5,694 nt of DNA from the NCBI GenBank assembly GCA_002387325.1, contig DGIN01000010.1:1-5694 (forward strand), written 5' to 3'. Source of the DNA: Bacteroidales bacterium UBA4621 (GTDB lineage: Bacteria > Bacteroidota > Bacteroidia > Bacteroidales > Paludibacteraceae). The position numbers were made by a program, and so were the translations under genes. Within the stretch, counting starts at the first letter, position 1. Each line of letters opens with the position of its first letter. Below are positions 1 to 5,694 of the stretch, piece by piece. Below the pieces are notes generated by a model. The model ran no database searches. It had not been told where the DNA came from and saw nothing but the letters and a program-made list of their open reading frames with translations.

Positions 1-6
1 TATTTT

Positions 7-34
7 AATACACGGGATTTAATACACGGGATTT
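7..34. repeat. Perfect tandem repeat, 14-bp unit, two copies
   Basis: The unit AATACACGGGATTT occurs at 7-20 and again, without a mismatch, at 21-34. It lies just before the terminator hairpin. A decayed relative, AATACACAATTT, can be seen at 129-140. Only two copies fall in the window and more could lie to its left. No function is evident; replication slippage is the simplest origin. Confidence 0.85.
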
Positions 35-40
35 TATAGC

Positions 41-73
41 AAGGCTGTCTGACAAGTGCAGGCAGCCTTTTTT
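41..73 (+). terminator. Rho-independent terminator of a gene left of the window
   Basis: The 11-base arm AAGGCTGTCTG (41-51) pairs with CAGGCAGCCTT (59-69), with one T-G wobble, around a 7-base loop. A run of six T (68-73) overlaps the end of the descending arm. The T run follows the hairpin only on the + strand, so the element should stop transcription arriving from a + strand gene outside the window. It separates that gene from the operon described here. Confidence 0.85.
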
Positions 74-83
74 GTATGTCCGC

Positions 84-118
84 GTCCCCGGAATGGTGTC
101 CCCGGAATGGTGTCCCCG
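84..118. repeat. Tandem repeat, 14-bp unit, two and a half copies
   Basis: The GC-rich unit GTCCCCGGAATGGT is found at 84-97 and 98-111, followed by half a unit (GTCCCCG) at 112-118, with no mismatches. It shares its 14-bp period with the repeat at 7-34 but not its sequence. It lies between the terminator and the promoter region. It looks like a recent slippage expansion. A role in binding a protein is possible but nothing in the sequence demonstrates it. Confidence 0.85.
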
Positions 119-258
119 TCTATGGAATAATACACAATTTTGTTGCGGTTGCCCCCGCATCCGTATTAGTGTCATTTCGGGGCTGCAATACCCGTCAATA
201 AACCGATATTAAAGGATACATAATGTAGATGTAATATTTATTCGGTATATGCAAAAAG

Positions 259-269
259 TTTTTTTTTTT
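259..269. repeat. Homopolymer of 11 T upstream of the promoter
   Basis: Eleven consecutive T lie about 16 bp before the upstream TTTG element of the first promoter candidate. Runs of this length are prone to slippage. The run also sits beside a weak AT hairpin (GCAAAAA at 251-257 with TTTTTGC at 273-279). It may be a plain AT-rich upstream element or a length-variable tract affecting expression; one sequence cannot distinguish these. Confidence 0.7.
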
Positions 270-284
270 GATTTTTTGCCGCTT

Positions 285-319
285 TTTGTTGTGAGTATCA
301 TCGCTTTTTTGTAATTTTG
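285..319 (+). promoter_or_regulatory. Bacteroides-type promoter candidate (TAATTTTG)
   Basis: TAATTTTG at 312-319 is an exact match to the Bacteroidota -7 consensus TAnnTTTG. A TTTG at 285-288 can serve as the -33 element, but the gap is 23 bp, slightly longer than the usual 19-21. Transcription would begin near 325 and leave a leader of roughly 125 nt before the ATG at 451. No other exact match to TAnnTTTG was noticed near the first gene. The region is T-rich, so TTTG by itself carries little weight. Confidence 0.55.
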
Positions 320-348
320 CCAACGTTTTCGAAAAAGGGATAACTTTT
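316..348 (+). promoter_or_regulatory. Alternative overlapping promoter candidate (TAACTTTT)
   Basis: TAACTTTT at 341-348 matches TAnnTTTG at all fixed positions but the last. TTTG at 316-319 lies exactly 21 bp upstream, which is the preferred spacing. That TTTG is also the end of the -7 element of the other candidate, so the two cannot easily be occupied at once. Initiation here would fall near 355 and give a leader of about 95 nt. It is offered as an alternative and is weaker in sequence but better in spacing. Confidence 0.35.
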
Positions 349-450
349 TGTGTTTGTTTTTGCGTTATTGCAAGTGCTAAAATGCTGTAGAAAAGGTTGT
401 CGGTCTGTATTTCAAGGATATTGCAAAATCTGTATAAATCATTGGTTAAT

Positions 451-3400
451 ATGAAGATACAACAAAGATTGTTATTAGTGGCGTTTGCTTTGTGTGCGAC
501 GACGGGTGTGTATGCCCAGAACGTTACCGTTCCCTATCTGATGAGTTTTGAGTCTTCGGGTGCGGATTCCACGGAGTTGGCAGATGAGTGGGTGTTGAAT
601 GCAGGGGCGCAGGCTTCTGCGTGTACGGATCGTTGGATTGTCGGCAGTTCGGTTCATAGCGATGGCAGACGTGCGTTGTATATAGTGAGCAGTGATACGG
701 CAGCAACGCCTATGTTCGGCAAGCATGCCAACCTGCAGTTTGCCTATCGCGACCTTAAGTTGCCGGCAGGGTCGTATTATCTGTCGTTTGATTGGATGAA
801 CGAAGGTGATGCAGATGCCGCCTTGTATGTGGGCTATGTGGTTTATACCAATCCGTCCGCAGGGTCGGTAACGTATATTACAGCCAATTCCGCCAGCGGA
901 ATCATGCCTGCTGCGCTTTCGGGGGCGAACAACTCCGGTGCACTCTACGGCAAATCGACATGGCAGCAGTACACATTTCCCCGTACCATCAATGTGTCCG
1001 CTTCCACGGGAACGTATCGTCTCTATGTGGCATGGGCAAACAAGGGAGGCAATACATTGGCGGATTCGGTATTCGGCGCATGCGTGGACAATATACAAAT
1101 CGTTGACTCCCGTGTTGTGCCTGCAAAGAATATAGTCCCTACCTCGGTCAGTTGTGATACGGTGCTTCTGAGTTGGAAAGGTTCGGCGGATACCTATATC
1201 GTGCAATACCGCAAGGAAGGAAGCAATGTGTGGAATACGGTCAACTACGACCCTTCGATGGGAACTTCGGTGCTGATTGAGGGATTGGATGAAGGCAGTT
1301 ACAGTTTCCGTGTGCGCAGTATCTCGTATGACAAAGACGACAATGCTATGTATGGTGCCTATGCTTACTATCAGGGCGAGTATCTTGTGTATTGCGCAGA
1401 CCGTCATTGCCTGTCGTATTTCGATTTGCATGGGTCTGATGTGGTATGTACGTATGGCAAGACTAAGTATATGGGGAGTTTGCAATCGAATTTGCAGGCA
1501 CCTTTTGAGAATGTAGGCATTATCGACTATGGTGCGGAATCCAACCTGAGCCGTCATACGGTTTGCTGGGACAAGACCGCCACCGACCCGCGTACGGAAG
1601 GCAAACTGCGTATCGTGCCATCGGATGCCCTTGCTTCCGTCCGTCTTGGCAACTGGGAAATCGATAATGAGGCGGAGGGTATCATCTATACGATGACGGT
1701 TGACTCGGCATACAGCATATTGCTGTTGCGTTATGCGGTCGTATTGGAGGACCCCGATCATGACGAGGACGAACAACCGCGTTTTACGATAGAGATATGT
1801 GATGCCCAAGGGCAGAAGATTGATCCGGTCTGCGGCTATATCAATTTTGCAGCCGATGCCACGCGCAGCGGTTGGCATACAGTTGGCAGCGGTTACGATC
1901 AGGTAACGTGGAAGGACTGGACTACGATAGGTTTGAACCTGACGGACTATGCCGGTCAGACGCTTACCATCCGTCTTGCCACCTACGATTGTACGTTGGG
2001 TGGACACTACGGATACGCTTATTTCACTTTGGATTGTACCGGTGCGACGATAGAAACCATCGGTTGCGGTTCGGACACCCACTTTGCAGCGGAGGCTCCT
2101 GCGGGATTTGCCTACAAATGGATGACGCAGGACGGTACGGTCGTTTCCACGCAGCGTATGCTCGATACATACTCCGTCGATTCGGTGGAATATACCTGCC
2201 GTCTGTCCAATCTGGAAAATGCCGACTGCTGGTTCGAACTGAAAGTGCTGGCATTGCCTAAATTCCCTATGGCGGACGGCACATGGTCATACACGCCGGT
2301 GGACTGCAAAAACAGGGTTACTTTCAAAAACCGCAGTTATGTACAGACGCGCTACAATGGCGAGGTGCATGAAGACCATTCTGCGAACCGTATGGGATTT
2401 CGCTGGGATTTCGGAGACGGTAGCGAATCTTTGCTGCCTGACTGTACGCACGATTTTCCGGCCGAAGGCGGTACTTTCACCGTGTCTCTTTCCACGTGGC
2501 TGGCAGAGGAGTCGGCGGATTGTATCAGCGATACGGTTTTTGTGGTTACGATACCGGCAATCGGTGATACGGTGGTAAAAGACACGGTGGATATTTGCGA
2601 CGGGTCGTATTACGAATTCGGCGGAACGAGATATACCGATGCGGGCGATTACACCTATGACGGTTTGAGCGAAGCGGGGTGTCATATACTGTATATGTGC
2701 CAATTGCGTGTTCATCCAACCGACGAGAAGGTTCTTTCGGACGCGCATATCTGCTACGGCGACACGTTCTGTCTGAATGACACGGTATGTTACCTTTCGG
2801 AAAAAGACGGACTTTTCCGCCACATATTTGTCAATCGGTATGGCTGCGACAGTGTGGTGGTCGCCAATATCCTCTATGCAGACCCTATATTGCCGACAAC
2901 CGATGTGACGCAGATGTCGGAGACGGTGGACGAGGCGGTCGTGCGTTTGGGCGGTACCGGTTATATATCTTACACTGTCAATGGCGGCGAGCCGCGCACG
3001 GAACCGGAGTTTACCACCGTAGAGGCGGGCGATTACCTGTTTGCTTTCTACAATGATTTGGGCTGTGTGGATTCGCTGCGGGTACATGTCAATTCGCCTT
3101 GCTTGCGCAACCGACTTTTCCAGCGTTGGAACGATATCGTGGCAATTTACAACAACGAATATATGCAGGATACACTTGAGTTTGTGGCTTACCAGTGGTA
3201 TGAGGATGAGCAACCCATAGAGGGGGCTACGATGTCGTACTATTGTGCGCCGGGCGGTCTCCGTATTGGAGCGGCATATTCGTGCCGAGTGACACTCGCG
3301 GATGGCTCGCAGGCTACCGTATGTCCGCTGATAGCGCAGGATTTGGTAACTGCTCCCGCCCAAGTGTCGGTGGCACCAACGGCTGTCCGGCAGGGCGGTT

Positions 3401-3588
3401 CCACCTATGTGTATATGCCCGCTGAAGGCAGTGTCAGGTGTTACGACGCTTTGGGCAATATGCTCTCCGTTTCCGAGATGCCGGCGGGGAAAAATATACT
3501 GTCGCTTGAGTCGCTGGACAAAGGTATGTACCTCGTTCAGGTAACACAACCGGAAGGGGTGTCCGTTCACCGCATTACCATACAATAA
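451..3588 (+). CDS. Multidomain secreted adhesin-like protein with T9SS sorting domain
   Basis: A 1045-residue protein predicted to cross the inner membrane by Sec and the outer membrane by the type IX system, then be held at the surface or released. Seen in order: signal peptide (1-22, MKIQQR then a hydrophobic core, ending VYA-Q); a choice-of-anchor-J-like domain (about 29-220); a fibronectin III domain (about 224-300, with LLSW and YSFRVRS); an all-beta module (about 321-529); an Ig-like segment (about 531-601); a PKD domain with WDFGDG at 652-657; two repeats with ICDG/ICYG and a later GC (711-757, 764-812); an SprB-like repeat (about 812-885); an Ig-like module with QRWND and YQWYED (about 886-965); and a type A C-terminal sorting domain (about 968-1045, with YDALGN at 998-1003 and GMYLVQV at 1025-1031). 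The mature part has about 30 cysteines, so disulfides are likely. ATG 451 is chosen over an in-frame TTG at 397 because the signal peptide starts there. Domain names are judged from motifs; the ligand is unknown. An adhesin role is inferred, and no catalytic signature was recognised. Confidence 0.9.
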   Translation: MKIQQRLLLVAFALCATTGVYAQNVTVPYLMSFESSGADSTELADEWVLNAGAQASACTDRWIVGSSVHSDGRRALYIVSSDTAATPMFGKHANLQFAYRDLKLPAGSYYLSFDWMNEGDADAALYVGYVVYTNPSAGSVTYITANSASGIMPAALSGANNSGALYGKSTWQQYTFPRTINVSASTGTYRLYVAWANKGGNTLADSVFGACVDNIQIVDSRVVPAKNIVPTSVSCDTVLLSWKGSADTYIVQYRKEGSNVWNTVNYDPSMGTSVLIEGLDEGSYSFRVRSISYDKDDNAMYGAYAYYQGEYLVYCADRHCLSYFDLHGSDVVCTYGKTKYMGSLQSNLQAPFENVGIIDYGAESNLSRHTVCWDKTATDPRTEGKLRIVPSDALASVRLGNWEIDNEAEGIIYTMTVDSAYSILLLRYAVVLEDPDHDEDEQPRFTIEICDAQGQKIDPVCGYINFAADATRSGWHTVGSGYDQVTWKDWTTIGLNLTDYAGQTLTIRLATYDCTLGGHYGYAYFTLDCTGATIETIGCGSDTHFAAEAPAGFAYKWMTQDGTVVSTQRMLDTYSVDSVEYTCRLSNLENADCWFELKVLALPKFPMADGTWSYTPVDCKNRVTFKNRSYVQTRYNGEVHEDHSANRMGFRWDFGDGSESLLPDCTHDFPAEGGTFTVSLSTWLAEESADCISDTVFVVTIPAIGDTVVKDTVDICDGSYYEFGGTRYTDAGDYTYDGLSEAGCHILYMCQLRVHPTDEKVLSDAHICYGDTFCLNDTVCYLSEKDGLFRHIFVNRYGCDSVVVANILYADPILPTTDVTQMSETVDEAVVRLGGTGYISYTVNGGEPRTEPEFTTVEAGDYLFAFYNDLGCVDSLRVHVNSPCLRNRLFQRWNDIVAIYNNEYMQDTLEFVAYQWYEDEQPIEGATMSYYCAPGGLRIGAAYSCRVTLADGSQATVCPLIAQDLVTAPAQVSVAPTAVRQGGSTYVYMPAEGSVRCYDALGNMLSVSEMPAGKNILSLESLDKGMYLVQVTQPEGVSVHRITIQ

Positions 3589-3653
3589 TGCTGTCATAAC
3601 GCAGATTTCTTCGAAAGATATTCATTTTTTATACTCAGTAAAATCATTTGCCG

Positions 3654-5567
3654 ATGAGATATTTTTACAAACCGCTTGTTTTATTGGTTGTCTTGTTTTC
3701 CGCATTATGCCTTTCGGTGGAGGCGGCTCCGCAGAAAAAGAAAAAGGATAATGCGTGGTACACACGAGGTGTTGACATCCACTATGTTACGATGTGGGGC
3801 GGGGCTGGCTATTCCGGATTGACGGGCAACTATACCGCTGCTTCATTCGGCGACGCCAATGCCCGTTTCCGTGGTGATTTCAGCCAGCGCTTCATCGGCG
3901 GTGGCGGAGGGCTGTTCGGCCTTGGCTACGAACTGCACCACCGTAATTTCCTGTTCTCCGTCGGACCGGAACTGCGCTTTTTCTCTTCGCGTAACAATAT
4001 CTCCTATTCGGCAGACGTGGTGCGGGACGACTACGCTTCCATTACGCAGCATTATCTGTTGGACGACTATCGCGAAACCCAATCGGTGGGGCAGGTGATG
4101 CTGCCGGTTATGTTCGGTGGCGATTTCGAACGATATTATTTCCTGGCGGGTGCCAAAATAGGCTATACTTTTATGGGTAATTTTACCCAACGCGGGGGGC
4201 TTACCACCTATGTTACCGAACATCTGGCGATTGACGATTGGCTCAACCAACCGGCTCACCAGTGGCAGACGGCGGAGGATATAACCGGGCATACGCTGTA
4301 TCGTGGCGGAAATAAGGGGAAAAACAGTTGGGGACTGGATGCAACCTTGTCTGCCGAGTTCGGCATTAACCTCAATGAGTTCTTCCCGCAGGAGTGGAAC
4401 AAGAACAACGAGGCTTCGGCTCACCCCTGGCGTATGCGTGTGGGGGCGTTTATCGATTACGGTATGCCCATTCTCTCTTCCGCCGAAAAGAAAGCGGAAA
4501 ACAATCTTATGGATGTGCCGCAGATAGACGAGTTGCATGGTGCAAACAACCCCGGGTATATGACCACCCGCTCGCTCCACCAAACCGGTTTTGCGGACAA
4601 ATCGCTCAGTTCGCTGCTGGTGGGTGTCAAGTTTACCGCACTGTTCCAACTCAACAAGATTAAACAGCCGAACCCGCGTATCGTCTTTGTGGCTACGGAT
4701 ATCAACGGGCAGCCGCTCAAGAGCGTTGCTTCGGTGGTAATCAAAAACGAGGACAAACCCAGACAGAAACCGAAAGTCCGTTCGCTGGGAAAACGCAACA
4801 CCGTTACTGCCCGCTATGCGAAAGCCGACTACTATATGCTGGCGCAGGCGGCGGGCTATCTGCCTTCCAATTTTGCGGGTGATACTCTCCGTTTGTCGCA
4901 TACGGTGGATTTGGATACGGTGTATTTCCGTCTCATTCCGCAACCGCGGCTGGTATGCTATGTCCACGATGCAGAGACCGAACAGCAGATTGCGGGCAGT
5001 ATTTCTTTTGCAAGCCGTACTGCGGAGGGGCATAACAAGGATGTTGCTACTGCGGTGGAGCAGCCTGCCGTTGTATCGCTCCACTATGGCGACAGTTTCG
5101 ATGTCCGTATATCGGCTGCGGGATACCATGGCGACAGTGCTTCCGTAACACGTCTTACGGATACGGTGCATTACTACCTGCGTCCAATCCATCGTATGCG
5201 CCACGTCCTGCTCCTCAAACACATGTACTTTGCTACCGACAAGACGGACATACTCCCCATCTCGGACTCCGACCTGAATATACTGTATGATTTCCTCACA
5301 GAGAACCCGAAAGTACGGGTGCTTATCACCGGGCATACCGACTCGGATGGCTCGGAGGCACACAACCAGGTCTTGTCTGAAGGTCGGGCCAACAGCGTGA
5401 AAGAGGCTATGGTTGAGCGCGGTATTGATCCGTCCCGTCTGGAAACCGACGGCAAAGGCGAGAGCGAGCCGATTGATACCAACGACACGGAAACAGGACG
5501 GCAGAACAACCGACGTGTACAGGTTACGGTGTTGAATGCGCATGAAGCAGAAGAAGATATATGGTAA
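3654..5567 (+). CDS. Outer-membrane barrel protein with C-terminal OmpA peptidoglycan-binding domain
   Basis: A 637-residue envelope protein. Residues 1-24 form a signal peptide ending VEA-A, followed by a KKKK patch (28-31). Residues about 38-337 have alternating aromatic and glycine strands with polar loops, which reads as a beta-barrel. Residues about 340-430 and 434-512 look like two carboxypeptidase-regulatory-like beta domains (each opens with a short strand, then DINGQPL or DAETEQQIAG). Residues about 518-633 are an OmpA C-terminal domain: ITGHTDSDG (558-566), N571, LSEGRANSV (574-582) and NNRRV (618-622). D563 and R578 are 15 residues apart, the spacing of the diaminopimelate-binding Asp/Arg pair of OmpA, so peptidoglycan binding should be intact. 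ATG 3654 is preferred to an in-frame TTG at 3648. It lies 65 bp after the adhesin gene with no good terminator between, and 5 bp before the next gene. It is much longer than a classical OmpA. The role is inferred: an anchor or partner for the neighbouring surface proteins. The OmpA domain is certain; the barrel topology is a reading by eye. Confidence 0.88.
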   Translation: MRYFYKPLVLLVVLFSALCLSVEAAPQKKKKDNAWYTRGVDIHYVTMWGGAGYSGLTGNYTAASFGDANARFRGDFSQRFIGGGGGLFGLGYELHHRNFLFSVGPELRFFSSRNNISYSADVVRDDYASITQHYLLDDYRETQSVGQVMLPVMFGGDFERYYFLAGAKIGYTFMGNFTQRGGLTTYVTEHLAIDDWLNQPAHQWQTAEDITGHTLYRGGNKGKNSWGLDATLSAEFGINLNEFFPQEWNKNNEASAHPWRMRVGAFIDYGMPILSSAEKKAENNLMDVPQIDELHGANNPGYMTTRSLHQTGFADKSLSSLLVGVKFTALFQLNKIKQPNPRIVFVATDINGQPLKSVASVVIKNEDKPRQKPKVRSLGKRNTVTARYAKADYYMLAQAAGYLPSNFAGDTLRLSHTVDLDTVYFRLIPQPRLVCYVHDAETEQQIAGSISFASRTAEGHNKDVATAVEQPAVVSLHYGDSFDVRISAAGYHGDSASVTRLTDTVHYYLRPIHRMRHVLLLKHMYFATDKTDILPISDSDLNILYDFLTENPKVRVLITGHTDSDGSEAHNQVLSEGRANSVKEAMVERGIDPSRLETDGKGESEPIDTNDTETGRQNNRRVQVTVLNAHEAEEDIW

Positions 5568-5572
5568 CGATT

Positions 5573-5694
5573 ATGACAGTCAGAAAAAAGATATTGGGGT
5601 GTATTGCAACAGGTGTACTGCTCTTATTGGGCAGTATGCCTGCTGCAGCACAGGTGTATAGTTGCGATTTCGAGTCCGATACCGAGAATAGTGC
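5573..5694 (+). CDS. Secreted surface protein, N-terminus only (cut by window edge)
   Basis: Only the first 40 codons and two bases are present, and the frame is still open at the window end. The product starts MTVRKK, followed by a hydrophobic stretch and PAAAQ, a clear signal peptide with likely cleavage after residue 26. The mature start, VYSCDFESDTENS, resembles the start of the 451-3588 protein (VPYLMSFESSGADS). Both fit the opening strand of choice-of-anchor-J-like domains, so it may be a second surface protein of the same kind; this is inference from about 15 residues. It follows the OmpA-domain gene by 5 bp and is surely in the same operon. An in-frame ATG at 5561 overlaps the stop of that gene (ATGGTAA) and has a purine-rich AGAAG just upstream, so it is a real alternative start adding four residues (MVTI). 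Whether it carries a T9SS sorting domain cannot be seen. Confidence 0.8.
   Translation, partial: MTVRKKILGCIATGVLLLLGSMPAAAQVYSCDFESDTENS

Larger units (their letters stand above)
1..450. other. Non-coding region upstream of the adhesin operon
   Basis: No convincing gene was found here on either strand. From left to right it holds a 14-bp tandem repeat, a rho-independent terminator, a second 14-bp tandem repeat, an AT-rich stretch with a T11 run, two overlapping Bacteroides-type promoter candidates, and the leader of the first gene. The part from about 140 to 240 shows nothing definite beyond a loose ACCGA (202-206) / TCGGT (242-246) inverted pair with a loop too long to trust. The sequence turns strongly AT-rich from about 230, as expected for a promoter region, whereas the genes that follow are close to balanced in base composition. 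Because a terminator for a left-hand gene lies at its start, the operon very probably begins within this region. Confidence 0.8.

Noticed and set aside
202..246. Inverted pair ACCGA / TCGGT as an operator or hairpin
   Set aside because: Five-base arms with a 35-base loop are expected by chance.
397..450. In-frame TTG at 397 as start of the large adhesin-like protein
   Set aside because: It would place 18 polar or mixed residues before a complete signal peptide that begins at ATG 451; TTG starts are rare in this phylum.
475..2082. Long open frame on the - strand (535 codons) opposite the adhesin gene
   Set aside because: The translation is rich in Arg, His and Ile with no recognisable domain; it mirrors the codon use of the + strand gene, which has clear domains throughout.
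2287..3597. Long open frame on the - strand (436 codons) opposite the adhesin C-terminal half
   Set aside because: No domain, signal peptide or credible start region; the + strand carries PKD and T9SS sorting motifs across the same bases.
3605..3630. Possible terminator between the adhesin and OmpA-domain genes (TTTC-ttc-GAAA, then T6 at 3625-3630)
   Set aside because: The stem has only four AT-rich pairs and the T run is separated from it by eight bases; too weak to call.
3648..3653. In-frame TTG at 3648 as start of the OmpA-domain protein
   Set aside because: It adds only two residues ahead of ATG 3654, which already begins a normal signal peptide.
3708..3713. Lipoprotein signal at Cys19 of the OmpA-domain protein
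   Set aside because: The residues before the cysteine (S-A-L) do not fit a lipobox, which needs a small residue at -1, and an ordinary signal peptidase I site VEA-A follows.
3843..5543. Long open frame on the - strand (566 codons) opposite the OmpA-domain gene
   Set aside because: Composition is typical of an antisense shadow, and the + strand shows a canonical OmpA domain over the same stretch.
5594..5602. Lipobox at Cys10 (ILGC) of the third protein
   Set aside because: The cysteine lies at the beginning of the hydrophobic core instead of after it, and AAA-Q downstream is a normal cleavage site.

Overview
The window looks like chromosome from a member of the Bacteroidota, most likely the order Bacteroidales (a Prevotella-, Bacteroides- or Porphyromonas-like lineage; the genus cannot be fixed from this sequence). 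The grounds are a C-terminal type IX secretion (T9SS) sorting domain on the large secreted protein, a Bacteroides-type promoter (TTTG / TAnnTTTG) instead of a sigma70 -35/-10 pair, weak or absent Shine-Dalgarno sequences, and adhesin modules typical of this phylum.

All genes are on the + strand. Bases 1-450 are non-coding. They hold a terminator for a gene lying to the left of the window, two unrelated tandem repeats that both have a 14-bp unit, an 11-T homopolymer, and two overlapping promoter candidates that would give a leader of roughly 100-125 nt. Next comes a 1045-residue mosaic adhesin-like protein (451-3588) with a signal peptide, a choice-of-anchor-J-like domain, a fibronectin III domain, an all-beta middle module, Ig-like, PKD and SprB-like segments, and a T9SS type A sorting domain. 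After 65 bp lies a 637-residue outer-membrane protein (3654-5567) predicted to combine a beta-barrel, two carboxypeptidase-regulatory-like beta domains and an OmpA-type peptidoglycan-binding domain. Five bases later a third secreted protein begins (5573 onward, cut by the window edge). Its first mature residues resemble the start of the first protein.

The layout suggests one operon: surface protein, envelope-spanning barrel/OmpA protein, second surface protein. A reasonable inference is that the first and third products are exported and shown on the cell surface, while the middle product sits in the outer membrane, fixed to peptidoglycan, as a partner or anchor. The architecture is loosely reminiscent of SprB/SprF-type adhesin-partner loci and of the T9SS anchor PorE, but it matches neither. 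Ligand, partner and phenotype cannot be read from the sequence. No RNA gene, CRISPR array, insertion sequence or transposase was seen.
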